From positions 1 to 49,718 of the IMG/VR virus record IMGVR_UViG_3300042691_013934: a stretch of DNA of 49,718 nt; one strand, given 5' to 3'. This document shows, one piece after another, positions 21,201 to 29,085 of the stretch (the first letter of the stretch is position 1; each line of letters begins with the position of its first letter). The notes under the pieces are model-generated. The model saw only the letters and a program-made list of their open reading frames with translations, was not told where the DNA came from and made no database searches. The position numbers and the translations under genes were made by a program. The stretch comes from a virus.

Positions 21201-24076
21201 GATCGCAAAGGGGAATCCGGCGGCGCAAATAAATCTCCTGTGTTTGCGTCTGCCAGCACCTCTTCTTTCATGTACTGCACCGCAGCAGGCTTGTTTATCG
21301 TGTTGTTTTCGGCGTCCCACAAGTTAGACGCTACAGCAAACTCCTTTACTTCTTCAGGAGTTCTGCCTGCAAGATACTTATCGCCGTACATCGAAAACAA
21401 AAGCTCATCACTGTACGCGCCAGCCTTTCCTGTGATTACGTTTCCGTTTTCATCGCGAACTTCGTTTCCGAAAAGCTCGATGTACACAGGCATCATTAGC
21501 TTTTTGTACTCATTGCGCTTCCATAGATCGTGACCAATTTCATGCGAAAGCACTGTTGGTAGGGCATCGCCACTAAAGCGTGCGTCTTTAACGAGCTTGT
21601 CGTAGTTAATGATGATCTGGTCTTGAAGGTTGCCAAACCAAGGGCGATTAGTGGGTCGTCCACCGGAGATTCGCATACCTGGCGACATGTATGGCTCAAG
21701 CTGTTCAGGCGTTAGTGGGGCTTGGTTGTTGTTTTTGAGCCTTTCTTTGATTTGTTCGCTCGTAAGAACCTCGATCTTTGTGTTCGACCCAGGCGACAAC
21801 GCTCCATTCACATGCGCTTCAGCGTCGGCAAAGTAGCCGCGCATCTCTTCAGCAAATCGTTTTCTAGTCTCAACAGAAGCACCAAGCGCCTCCTGATACA
21901 GGTTCTGAGCGCGTTGTTTTTCACTGAACAAAAACTGAGCCTGTGGAGAATCTGGGTTTTCAGCGGCAGCCCTAGCGTGTGCTTCCGCCATTGCCTGCGC
22001 CATCGATTGACGTTGCTCAACAACCCTGTCCCAATTCAGGTTGTCTACGTTTGAGCGATGCTCTGGAGAAGCAGCTATCAGTGCCTTTTCGGCAGCAATG
22101 TTGCGAGCTTTTCTTTGACGCTCAATCGCAGTCGGATCTTTGCCTAGTGCTTTTGCAAAAAGTTGATGGCCGAGCGCAAGCACTCCACCTTCAGCCATTG
22201 TTTGCACCATCCCTTTTGCGTCTTGGTCGTTAAAAACACCAAGTGCCATCGCAAGAGGAACCATTTGAATCTGGTTTTTAAGAAAGTCCTTTGAATTGTT
22301 AATAAAAAAGTCTCCGCCTTTTCCGCCAAAAACAAAAGCAGTGCGCTGTGTTGCCTTTCGCAGTTCCGGCATCATTTGCGCTGTTTCGAGCATGCCAATC
22401 TTGCCCGCGCTCATACGCCGCGCCTTCAGCAAATTGGCAGCAATGCCTGGCCCTTTGAGGGCTCCGTATCCAAGTAATCCTAATCCAACGCCAGCGCCTT
22501 CCTCGTCAACCAGCGAGCCAAATCCGGCCCCTAAACCGCCAAGCCCAGCTAATGCTGCTCCATGCGTTACAAATGGACGAACACCTTCTGGCAAAGACTC
22601 AAACGCTTTTGCCCCTTTTTCGCCAACATTCTCAATTCCCTTAGCAAGGAATTCAAGAGGACGCTCAAGCATTCCGGCCTTTTCAAGGCTGGCCGCAGCA
22701 TCTCTTGTTTTGCCAAGCGCACTAGCTGCTGCCGCGCTTCTCAGGGCGCTGATTTCTTCTGCGGTCTTACCTGCCTCGCGAATTCCTTGAATGCCAGCCT
22801 TAACTCCAGCGCCAAGACCTTTAGCGACCATTCCAGCGACAGCAAATTCTTGCAATGGAGTTGTAATCTGAACGAATCCAATCTGCTTTGGATCTTCAAC
22901 CAATCGATTAGCGTTCTCTATTGCCGAATCGATCATCGAGCCTGCCGCAGACATATCCTCAGTCTGCTTTTCAAGAGCCGCCGCTGCTCGGTCGCCATTA
23001 TGGCGTGCCAGCCGCTCTTCAATCGATGGAGTGAACTGTCCAATGATTGCAGCACCTAAATCGCGCACAACAGGCGTCCCCATTGCAGCCACCTCTTCCG
23101 GTCTCGGAAGGTCAACGTAACCGATGTCCTCTGGCGGAACATAAAACTGCTGATTGGACAGCCATTTTGTAAACCGAGCCAAAACAGCAGGGTTCACTTC
23201 CTTTGCGTCGTTATCCGCAACACGGGCGGCGTAGCGGGCTTTGTAGTTGTTAAAAAGCTCTTCCTCAGACCGTTTGCCAGTCTTGCCTAGCACCCAGTCC
23301 ATGTAAGAGCTGCCGCCTTTAATCATCCGCTTTGCAGAGTCAGTGATAGCTTCTCCGGTAAGCAACGCGGCGTCCGCAAGCACGCGGCCAGAACGAATGC
23401 CCTCGTCAACCATCTGAGATCTTTCGGCTTTTCTGGCGTCACTTGCCATGAGTGGCGCACTTAAAGTGTCCAGTCCGGCAAGGGCACCTTTACCGAGTCC
23501 CTTTGCAATTCCATAACCGCCTTCCAAAACGTCACCAACGATACCTGGCGCATTCATTGAAACGTCCGCAACGACAGACGCCATATCACCAAGCACCTGT
23601 TTTGTGGTACGCTCGTTGTCCCGAGTCTGAAGCACCTTTAACTGCGTGTCCGTAGGCATGTACCACGGCACTTTTTCCTGAATCTCCTTTAGCTTTTCGG
23701 GATCTGAATAAGATTTGAATAGTGTCCTAGCAAACTCTCGCTGCTCGGTGTCTGCATAAGGAATGCCAGCAAACTGATCAATCTCGGTCGCGTGCGTTGA
23801 TGGCGCAGGCTTGATGAAATTACCTGATCCAAGCGGCCCAGAGCCAATTGTAGCTGGTTCTACGGGCTTATACTCAGATCGAGACAGACTTACGTTTAGA
23901 TCAAGCTCTGGAGTTGCTGGTTGGCCAGTATACTTCTGGAAGAACGTCTCGAAACTGTCTTCGTCGTCTTTCTTTTTAGAAGTTTTCTTATCAGCAACAG
24001 CAATTCCACCGTCTGGCGAGTCAGACTTAGTGTACCTATTAAAAAACGTATCAAAATCTTCAATTTCGTTGTCCAC
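15182..24076 (-). CDS. Giant polyvalent protein (probable injected multidomain effector)
   Basis: About 2964 residues from GTG 24076; a TTG at 24130 would add 18 residues overlapping the previous gene. Seen in order: two copies of an F[DE]TFFxxYT motif (within residues 1-60); glycine/alanine-rich hydrophobic stretches near 170-220 and 500-550; a metallopeptidase-type HEIGH (845-849); a domain with IEELQSD (about 1730), APFRKDW...FKRAL (about 1858) and GFYDNILPKEL (about 1970); an ASCH-like domain with ILSGEKTVETR (about 2086); a domain with HDAFGH and ETRGQNSW (about 2408-2450); and a helical C-terminal region with FGGDIMPLRSNGKKFN (about 2785). These families are known from polyvalent proteins of phages and conjugative elements, thought to enter the cell with the DNA and counter host defences. 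Location after the internal-protein genes fits ejection. Confidence 0.85.
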   Translation of the reverse strand: MDNEIEDFDTFFNRYTKSDSPDGGIAVADKKTSKKKDDEDSFETFFQKYTGQPATPELDLNVSLSRSEYKPVEPATIGSGPLGSGNFIKPAPSTHATEIDQFAGIPYADTEQREFARTLFKSYSDPEKLKEIQEKVPWYMPTDTQLKVLQTRDNERTTKQVLGDMASVVADVSMNAPGIVGDVLEGGYGIAKGLGKGALAGLDTLSAPLMASDARKAERSQMVDEGIRSGRVLADAALLTGEAITDSAKRMIKGGSSYMDWVLGKTGKRSEEELFNNYKARYAARVADNDAKEVNPAVLARFTKWLSNQQFYVPPEDIGYVDLPRPEEVAAMGTPVVRDLGAAIIGQFTPSIEERLARHNGDRAAAALEKQTEDMSAAGSMIDSAIENANRLVEDPKQIGFVQITTPLQEFAVAGMVAKGLGAGVKAGIQGIREAGKTAEEISALRSAAAASALGKTRDAAASLEKAGMLERPLEFLAKGIENVGEKGAKAFESLPEGVRPFVTHGAALAGLGGLGAGFGSLVDEEGAGVGLGLLGYGALKGPGIAANLLKARRMSAGKIGMLETAQMMPELRKATQRTAFVFGGKGGDFFINNSKDFLKNQIQMVPLAMALGVFNDQDAKGMVQTMAEGGVLALGHQLFAKALGKDPTAIERQRKARNIAAEKALIAASPEHRSNVDNLNWDRVVEQRQSMAQAMAEAHARAAAENPDSPQAQFLFSEKQRAQNLYQEALGASVETRKRFAEEMRGYFADAEAHVNGALSPGSNTKIEVLTSEQIKERLKNNNQAPLTPEQLEPYMSPGMRISGGRPTNRPWFGNLQDQIIINYDKLVKDARFSGDALPTVLSHEIGHDLWKRNEYKKLMMPVYIELFGNEVRDENGNVITGKAGAYSDELLFSMYGDKYLAGRTPEEVKEFAVASNLWDAENNTINKPAAVQYMKEEVLADANTGDLFAPPDSPLRSALKWAEAKATNAKLKNVLRALNTIGVDPFQAQTTGAVFSPEVRNMVREANRLIEKHNGLFEDVDPENPNPEPVITKKDILASRDLLQKVHSDSGKFVTTPSLVVIDADGTVIGKRPITTPNVFEGQWDYNADELGEVKATRKRGYGPLPPEAEGMNIPDGATVRVEREIAYGKDGKPIEKSNSETRDYIAARDEAIRAAIVGAADGTPGEVKPFTASGMSLRGKLTQKQRAAIMALPESMVSLTTKEKLFKVMDAIAKDDGSRLNVIYSARLNDRGGYTPFRREMRDFTPVSVTFSKDGHFLANTFSVSGLNRKLKLWEQHMPGKFAPWNGNMEAFKSDFQKYLRNWEPIWEDADGNRRPRPGQSELDANQEIAIAKKNVFNDLIGVSSEEYNPERSELPRKKFTSAQRKRAKQSDPNTIFRSYRLDAMEEVPLDSPTTEKYRIDYGLAKINFMPEGAEGVEGVEGIRDVNTAAEERPEARGTTILSSNPNATNAIYVPPTNEGVRFRPEGTTDPTMIEDGLYSQAGRVLLNKMPNRASAAQLKGILDPQKGSGVKPEELKWSGINQFIDATQAEKGFVTKEDIAQFLRDSYAAKFETQTMRQNENVSKFEVRYDRETETFDTYEDARKAMEDGIRNLYSTLKEDSDLYPTMSETGEWQITDSATDKIVDRSRLDDGSYHRFELSYESEEAVQDAIDEFIQLDAESMVSLREIKGQDPTQYSGMYTLPNGKNYEETVLRMPSVKYTSRHFSNVPNYVAHMRTAEHGTGLLIEELQSDLHSDARKKDKNNQPIGYKEPVPVEEFLPKMEQDLAGLIKERDRLFDQYTKAGKELRSMPPDFLTEAQKERADLLKSIQENYADDNYEINAAIDGVKEDIEAHKSGKKVSYRSGIADAPFRKDWSLQLFKRALAKAVATGKEWIGWTDGKSQVDRYRLSKQVDVINYDPVNKRLVATKNGQRVFEQKDVSEEKLSEYLGKDLAVNLLQPETLNGAGNHELSGKDLNIGGKGMEGFYDNILPKELGKYVKQWGGKVEKSNIESGDLNLTSWESWHLKNYGQEVDASLDDATIDARYAQYEKFLKTPKTIPIWSVNITPEMRSGVEAGQALFMPDRPTRGININDKGQDFTGQILSGEKTVETRDQNRSLKPYVGKRVGLISTGVGPAMLRGFADVGEPVEYRTPEEFRANEGLHRVSEGSKYDIKTGQSKFGYPLSNIEKLPEPKSVPVSGRVASNIESIQFSPNQPQQTNINDTRRRDKDFGIRSESAGDGRGPRTVRGYSALAGAPNVYGRSGPIEKISRIADQYAEDRGIPIRKQAEYVKVDKKRAERIAEAYAAMPHDPQNPAVKEAYEDLVRQTKDQYDALVDSGYEFYFIDPANDPYEAKPWKAMLDLRENERMAVFPTEAGFGSGDTDLDVSQNPLIGDSGLKWPFGKPDGPLKRVTWNDIFRAVHDAFGHGIEGAGFRADGEENAWQAHVRLFTGPAVGAMTSETRGQNSWLNFGPHAEKNKTASVEETVFADQKTGLMPEWTWQEGVSEDEPLLATKPKRGALEDVQLDVQFMAEKKKKSPAEKLQEKIRKAEKIDAGDLVSLPVLQEKEKGKLKFDKNGDPKIIEEGYKLLNSPEITKFSGGVVEDATLPEWDSLAYDVPKKAQKMIEDAILSGAIDAVVNRAVEKTAKYLENPEIAAGMGWYSRMRENLLNALGVEKREILSQLLGATSAKTPVNENFLQAMDALEGILSGRYDSNRKSYLEMMAAEEKADLNSLIKKERYVEKIEDKIKQLEVDAKKLSGKKQKQAKTEISKLKELISVPEDSRTKKQRLKIAVFGGDIMPLRSNGKKFNANSMAVMKVIAGTWIDNRKAPKTPNFAGNLSGRTVQATIDVWAARFLRQMLYERSGKPWRIQPKSETGVTNQDFALGQVIMERMAKKLKMNPDDLQAVLWFAEKDNWEKQGWTKNEGAEKSSFDEIFHKFFPKGKKPLTFKEAMEMFAKEKTELKEAEETYEEDDEEF

Positions 24077-24078
24077 AG

Positions 24079-26124
24079 TTATTGAGGTGGGTTGTTTACT
24101 GGAGTTTCTGCTGCGCCTCCGAATCTCCAAGCGTGGAAGCCTGGGAAAGTGCCTTTTTTAAATTCTCTAATCTCTTCAGCATTTGACGCGCCTTCTTTTC
24201 TGGCTCTTTCAAGTTCTCCCATCAAAGACTTATACTCATCAAGCGCCCTTTCTGAGCCTTTTTTGTCTCCGCTATTCCAAAGAATTCTTGCTTCTTCTCT
24301 TGCCGCATTTACTTCAGGTTCAATTTCTTCAGGCAACCGAAGAATTGCGTATAGAGTTGGGTGCTTCCTTTCAGAAACCTCTGGATGATCAGCAATCAAG
24401 TCTTCCTTAATAATGCCGAGCGCATTGTTTACGTTTCTTGCAGAAGCATTGTACGTTTCAAGCATCATTGACCGAATCGTCTTGATGTCTTTTTCATCAA
24501 GAGTTTGGCCTGTCATGGCTTTTTTAAATTTGTTCTCGATGTATGGAATTAATCCGCGATACGCCGTATTGATTTCATGGTACTGACCTTCCGTTGGAAC
24601 TCGTCCGGTAGCAAACGTAACGAACAAATCCTTCATTTCTTGATCTACAACAGCACGACTTGTTTCGGAAGTTTTCTTTGGATCTAAGGCTCTATCTGCT
24701 GCCACCAAAAACCGCGCCATTGCATCGCGTCGTGTTTCCATCAGCTTCGCAATCGGCTCCACCTCCCAAGCCTTAGCCCGCGATTGCAGCTTTTGCTCAA
24801 CAAGGTTTTCTGTGCGCTTTTTCTGCAACGCCAATGAAGCTGCGGCAGCTTCGTCTTTTGTTTTTTGTTCAACCCTTTTTTCAGCAACTGTCGGATCAAA
24901 ATCATACCCAACACGCCATTGAGGCTTTCCTGTTAATCTAGATTTAGACTTTGGAATTTCGCCTACAATTTTTGCAGTGTTTCCAGTTCCTGCAAATTTC
25001 CTGTTGAAATTAGAAACATAATTTTGCGCTTCTTGAGCAGAGTTATGCACTGCTTTTTGTTCTTCTTCGGTTGGAGTTCGGCCATACATTGGCATCTCCT
25101 GATTTCTTAACGCAAGCTGTGCAGGTGCCGAAATTGCTTGTGGAGATGACATCTGCGTAAACGCAAGCGGGGCAGGTGCATTTCTTGTGGATTTAGCAAC
25201 ACCTACTGCGGCCTCTTGAGTAATTATTGGCATTCCACTGGCATCTTTTTCAACTTGTTCGTTGCCAGACAAGAGAGTCTGCTGTTGTTCTTCTGGCGTT
25301 ACTTCGCCTTTAGATCTTCGCGCTTCAACCGCTTTAGGAGATTCCTTTTTTTCAACAGGAGTTTTAGGCTCTATTGGAACCGGAAAGGCAGCGTCGGCCA
25401 AAGCCATTGAGGTTGGGGGTTGCGTCTGCTGCTGCGAAATCTTAATGCTGCTAGGCAGAATGTTTACCCCCAACTTTGTAGGGGCCGCGCTAACAACTGT
25501 TGCTCCAAGTTCTCTGTCGCCTAACTTGATTTCGCTAACGTCAAAATTTAACTTTAACGGAGCTTTGCTAAAGTCGCGGCCATAATCGTTGCCTTTGTAA
25601 GATTTTGGAACCACCAAAGACTCGGTTGGTTCGCCGCTATCCAACGGAATGCCACCCGTTGGCAGGTAGGCTTCGTCGTCTTCAGTATCATCTACGACTT
25701 GACTGCGGCTGCGTTGGCTTGCGCCAGAATCATCGGAATAATCTACGGATTCCTGTTCCTTTTTTCCTTTAGGCAACACCGTTTCGATTCGCTTAAAAGC
25801 TGCCTCTTCAACCTTTTTGTTGTGGCGTTCTGTTTCCGCAAACTTCTTTGCCTCCATCTCCATCTTCTTCAAGTCGCGTTCCTCGTCCTTTTTGGATTTG
25901 TACGCGGCCATGATGGTATTTGCCGCAGACGCAACGCCAGCCGTGATGGCCTCTGGGTGATTGGAAGCGATGTTCCACGGCCTCGGAGCTTGAAAGCTCA
26001 ATGGAGTCTGGAGTCCCCCAGTAAACGACAGCGGCTTCAGCCCAGCCAGCGCATTTGCCTGATTGAGCTGCGGAACCATTGGTGATGCCAGCTTGATGCC
26101 GCCCGTTTCTACTGATAGTGCCAT
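24079..26124 (-). CDS. Large coiled-coil internal virion protein candidate
   Basis: The 681-residue product has an N-terminal region with alternating hydrophobics (KLASPMVPQLNQANALAG), a long charged coiled coil near residues 75-115, low-complexity proline/serine linkers, and a helical C-terminal half with ENKFKKAMTGQ. A strong Shine-Dalgarno sequence (AGGAGG, nine bases before ATG) lies in the last codons of the upstream gene. Its position directly before the polyvalent gene and after the MGG/GGS family suggests an ejection or internal scaffold protein. No enzyme motif is visible. Confidence 0.65.
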   Translation of the reverse strand: MALSVETGGIKLASPMVPQLNQANALAGLKPLSFTGGLQTPLSFQAPRPWNIASNHPEAITAGVASAANTIMAAYKSKKDEERDLKKMEMEAKKFAETERHNKKVEEAAFKRIETVLPKGKKEQESVDYSDDSGASQRSRSQVVDDTEDDEAYLPTGGIPLDSGEPTESLVVPKSYKGNDYGRDFSKAPLKLNFDVSEIKLGDRELGATVVSAAPTKLGVNILPSSIKISQQQTQPPTSMALADAAFPVPIEPKTPVEKKESPKAVEARRSKGEVTPEEQQQTLLSGNEQVEKDASGMPIITQEAAVGVAKSTRNAPAPLAFTQMSSPQAISAPAQLALRNQEMPMYGRTPTEEEQKAVHNSAQEAQNYVSNFNRKFAGTGNTAKIVGEIPKSKSRLTGKPQWRVGYDFDPTVAEKRVEQKTKDEAAAASLALQKKRTENLVEQKLQSRAKAWEVEPIAKLMETRRDAMARFLVAADRALDPKKTSETSRAVVDQEMKDLFVTFATGRVPTEGQYHEINTAYRGLIPYIENKFKKAMTGQTLDEKDIKTIRSMMLETYNASARNVNNALGIIKEDLIADHPEVSERKHPTLYAILRLPEEIEPEVNAAREEARILWNSGDKKGSERALDEYKSLMGELERARKEGASNAEEIREFKKGTFPGFHAWRFGGAAETPVNNPPQ

Positions 26125-26126
26125 GA

Positions 26127-26654
26127 TTAAGATCCTCCTAGCTTCAATTGCTGATCGCCAATTTGAATTTGAGAAGTATTTGGCATCTTAAATTGAGATG
26201 CCGACTGAATATTACCAGTGTTTACAGTTTTTGCCACTGTGTTTGTTTCTGGAATTGCTGAATTACTTGGCTTTGATGAAATGCCTCCAAGTTTAAACTC
26301 TCCAACACCCGCTACTTTTTGCGCGGTATTTACAGCGGGCTGCAAACTGTTTTCCTGTTGTCTAAGTCTATTTAATGCAGATGCATTTTTCTGGTTAGCT
26401 TCTTTTTGAATTCTTAAATCTTCCGCAAGAACATCGGAACTGTAATTTGTCCGAGAAATATCTGACTGTATTTGGCCTTGTTCTTTTGCAAGCGCATCTA
26501 GTTTTGGTTGCAGCTCAGTCTCTATTTGCTTTTGAATTCGACTGTCTCTTCCAATAGACAAATCAACAACAGCAGTTCCTAATTTTTGCGCGTCGCCTGT
26601 TGAGGCACCTATTACCGCTTGACCTATTGGAGTATGTTCAATTGCGCCTCCCAT
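26127..26654 (-). CDS. MGG/GGS family protein 5
   Basis: The 175-residue product starts MGGAIEHTPIGQAVIGAS, has a coiled-coil middle (QKQIETELQPKLDALAKEQG) and ends with NTGNIQSASQF, MPNTSQIQIGDQQLK and LGGS. The C-terminal pattern is shared with the neighbouring paralogues. The GGS codons (GGAGGATCT) act as the Shine-Dalgarno sequence for the 681-residue gene downstream. Probably a minor internal virion or ejection protein by position. Confidence 0.65.
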   Translation of the reverse strand: MGGAIEHTPIGQAVIGASTGDAQKLGTAVVDLSIGRDSRIQKQIETELQPKLDALAKEQGQIQSDISRTNYSSDVLAEDLRIQKEANQKNASALNRLRQQENSLQPAVNTAQKVAGVGEFKLGGISSKPSNSAIPETNTVAKTVNTGNIQSASQFKMPNTSQIQIGDQQLKLGGS

Positions 26655-26662
26655 AAGTAAGA

Positions 26663-27532
26663 TTATTCAAATCTGTTAATTGGCATTTCTCCAATCTGAA
26701 TTCCTTGGGTATTTGGAGGAACGAAAGAGTTTGGCGAGCCCATGTTCGGAGCTTTTGACCTGTCTCCAGAAAATTCGCCGCCAGAAGCTGCGTCAACATT
26801 TGCTCGATTAGTCACAATCTGCCCTAAATCAAAATCTTTGTTAAGACCTCGGATCACCCCAGTGTTAGCAGTCTGCGAGGTAGCATTCACTGGACTAACT
26901 GCGGCTGCTTTTCCGGCAAATCCAGACACACTAGGAGCCGCACTCATTGCGGCACCTACTTTTTGCTGTCCGGCTTCACGCTGTTTCTTAATGTCGTAAG
27001 CAGGGCCAACACCTCTTCCGCCAGTACCAACTATTCCGGCTCTAGATGCTGCTTTTTGCGCGTCATCAGCCTGCTGAGTCTGATTCATTTTGGCCAACGT
27101 ATCGTTAGCCATTCTATTTCGAGACTCAGCTTTTTCTTTAAGCCGAATGTCTTCAGCTAAATTTTTAGCGTCAGTTTCGGCTTTGATTCTTTCTTCTTCA
27201 ATGAGCTTGTTTTCAGCAGCAATACGGGAAGGAAGTGTGTCACGTTCGGCCAATAAAGCATCGTATTGAGCTTGAAGTTCAGGATCTGTTTCTAAACTGC
27301 TTGAGCCCATTGCATAGCTACCTCCTCCTGAGTCTATACCCCACACCTGTCCAGTGCCCGAGTCCGTCCATGTCTCAACAGGGCCGCTAATTGGGCCACC
27401 ATTTTCGTAATAGCCACCTTGCCAGCCGCCTCCAACTTCAATTAGCTCGTTGTCCAGCCTGTACTTTAAGTCTTTGAGCCTTTGGTTGTAATCCTTGGTT
27501 AAAGCGCCCCAATCTGTTGGTGTGATTGCCAT
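26663..27532 (-). CDS. MGG/GGS family protein 4, divergent ends
   Basis: Starting at ATG 27532 (MAITPTDWGALTKDYNQRLK) this has 289 residues; a start at 27547 would overlap the previous gene. TPTDW....DYN is shared with the next paralogue (FTPTDWSKKTADYN). It contains the helical ELQAQYDALLAERDTLPSRI segment, then GVGPAYDIKKQREAGQQKVG, AAMSAAPSVSGFAGKAA and QTANTGVI, and finally NTQGIQIGEMPINRFE. It lacks the terminal GGS and the MGG start, but the central module is nearly identical to that of protein 3. Confidence 0.65.
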   Translation of the reverse strand: MAITPTDWGALTKDYNQRLKDLKYRLDNELIEVGGGWQGGYYENGGPISGPVETWTDSGTGQVWGIDSGGGSYAMGSSSLETDPELQAQYDALLAERDTLPSRIAAENKLIEEERIKAETDAKNLAEDIRLKEKAESRNRMANDTLAKMNQTQQADDAQKAASRAGIVGTGGRGVGPAYDIKKQREAGQQKVGAAMSAAPSVSGFAGKAAAVSPVNATSQTANTGVIRGLNKDFDLGQIVTNRANVDAASGGEFSGDRSKAPNMGSPNSFVPPNTQGIQIGEMPINRFE

Positions 27533-27533
27533 T

Positions 27534-28493
27534 TTAAGATCCTCCAAATTTTTGTATTTGACTGTCGCCTATTTGAATACCAGCAACATTCGGAAGATTA
27601 AATCCAGAAGAGGCAAATGCATTCGCGGATTTGGCTGCAATCGCCGCATCAACTCCCTGCTTTTGATTCTGCATGTTTTTTAGTGACCCAGTATTTGCTG
27701 TTTGAGCAACAAGATTTGTAGGCGCTACAGAAGCGGCTTTTCCAGCAAATGCAGATGCACTTGGTGCTGCGCTCATGGCTGCTCCAACGCTTTGCTGTGC
27801 AATTTGTCGCTGTTTACCTAAATCAAATGTGCCACCAGCGGTGCCGCCAACATTTGCTGCAAATCCAGATCTTTGAGCCGCAATCTGCTTGTCAGCTTCA
27901 GTGTTTATTTGATTAAGCCTGCCAAGCTCACTTCTGGCCAATAAGTTTCTTTGTTGAGCGATTTCTTGAAGACGAACATCTTCTGCTAGATTATCAGCGT
28001 TTCGCTGCTTAACAATTTGCGCTGCTCCGATGCCAGCTTTCTCAGCATTAATTAGCGTCGGAAGATTGTCTCGCTGGCGAGTGAGTTCATCGATCTGCGC
28101 TTGAACGCCGTCGTTTAGTCTGAACCCTTGGCCAGATGCTTCGCGATGATTTTTATTGTTCCGCCTTCTCCATTCATTCCAGTCCATTCCTTGCCTTTTT
28201 AAGGCATCAATCTGAGCGTTGTAATCGGCAGTTTTTTTACTCCAATCCGTTGGAGTAAAGTCTTCACCCATATAGGGAGTTTCGTCTTTTGACGCTTTTT
28301 CAACGTACTCCTTTAAATAGTTATTTTTGTTTTGGATTGCTTGGTCTCTAGCAGCAACTCTGCTTTGATGGCCTGCAACTCCTCCTTCATACCAAGTAGT
28401 TCTGCCATGCCGCGTGTTTCCCTTTATAGCTGCATCAGCGTTTTTGATTGCGCTATCGTAACTACTTAAAGCGTTGAAAAAGTCTTGGCTCAT
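27534..28493 (-). CDS. MGG/GGS family protein 3
   Basis: The 319-residue product starts MSQDFFNALSSYDSAIKNAD and contains EDFTPTDWSKKTADYNAQID, a coiled coil, GGTAGGTFDLGKQRQIAQQ, VGAAMSAAPSASAFAGKAA, QTANTGSL and the end LPNVAGIQIGD...KFGGS. TPTDW-DYN and the central module match protein 4. The ATG overlaps the previous stop and is preceded by GGAGG in the last codons of that gene. Function inferred only from position among internal-protein candidates. Confidence 0.65.
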   Translation of the reverse strand: MSQDFFNALSSYDSAIKNADAAIKGNTRHGRTTWYEGGVAGHQSRVAARDQAIQNKNNYLKEYVEKASKDETPYMGEDFTPTDWSKKTADYNAQIDALKRQGMDWNEWRRRNNKNHREASGQGFRLNDGVQAQIDELTRQRDNLPTLINAEKAGIGAAQIVKQRNADNLAEDVRLQEIAQQRNLLARSELGRLNQINTEADKQIAAQRSGFAANVGGTAGGTFDLGKQRQIAQQSVGAAMSAAPSASAFAGKAASVAPTNLVAQTANTGSLKNMQNQKQGVDAAIAAKSANAFASSGFNLPNVAGIQIGDSQIQKFGGS

Positions 28494-29050
28494 TAGCTGC
28501 CTCCAAATATTGTCTGTCGAGCTGCTGGATTGACTGCTCCATTTTGATCATCCGACTGCATAGATGCGTACTTAGCCGCAGCACGAGGCGCTCCGGTGTT
28601 TGCGGTAATGGCAGCAGTGTTACCACCGGACAACGCAGATGCAGGGCCAGCTACCCCGCCTTGGCTCGCCATAACGGTTCCAGCGCCGATGTTCGACAGC
28701 GCGGCCTGTCTGGCAGCCATGGGGTCGTATGTGCCGCCAGTTCCGCCTACAGGGCCACTTTGAGCCTGTCTTGTGGCCAAATCAGATGCCGTCCGCATGG
28801 CGTTCTGCTGGGCAAGGTTGCTCATTGCAGCATCTCCGGCAGCAGCAGCGACTCCAGCCTGCATTTGTCCATACGCAGCATTCTGAGCATCCATTGCGTT
28901 TCGAGCTGTGGTTAACTGGTTAAACGCAGCATCTCGCTTGCCCTGTTCACCAAGAATCTTGGTCATAAACTCGGCTCGCTTTTGTTCTTCGATTGCGGCC
29001 CAGTATTCTGGCCCATAAACGACGCTAGTACCGCCTCCTCCTCCGCCCAT
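28493..29050 (-). CDS. MGG/GGS family protein 2
   Basis: The 185-residue product starts MGGGGGGTSVVYGPEYWAAI, has a helical middle with alanine and glutamine, then SGPVGGTGGTYDPMAARQAA, LSNIGAGTVMASQGG, ITANTGAPRAAAKYAS and ends TIFGGS. It shares the [YF]D-plus-NTG module with proteins 1, 3 and 4. AAAGGA lies ten bases before the ATG. Its last codons TTTGGAGGCAGCTAATG hold the ribosome-binding site of the next gene. Confidence 0.65.
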   Translation of the reverse strand: MGGGGGGTSVVYGPEYWAAIEEQKRAEFMTKILGEQGKRDAAFNQLTTARNAMDAQNAAYGQMQAGVAAAAGDAAMSNLAQQNAMRTASDLATRQAQSGPVGGTGGTYDPMAARQAALSNIGAGTVMASQGGVAGPASALSGGNTAAITANTGAPRAAAKYASMQSDDQNGAVNPAARQTIFGGS

Positions 29051-29085
29051 AGTTTTATATCCTTTCTTCTGTAGTTTTTGGTTGG

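Noticed and set aside
23990-24130. TTG start at 24130 for the polyvalent protein
   Set aside because: It overlaps the previous gene by 52 bases and adds only a basic low-complexity stretch; GTG at 24076, three bases after the previous stop, fits better, though neither has a clear Shine-Dalgarno sequence.
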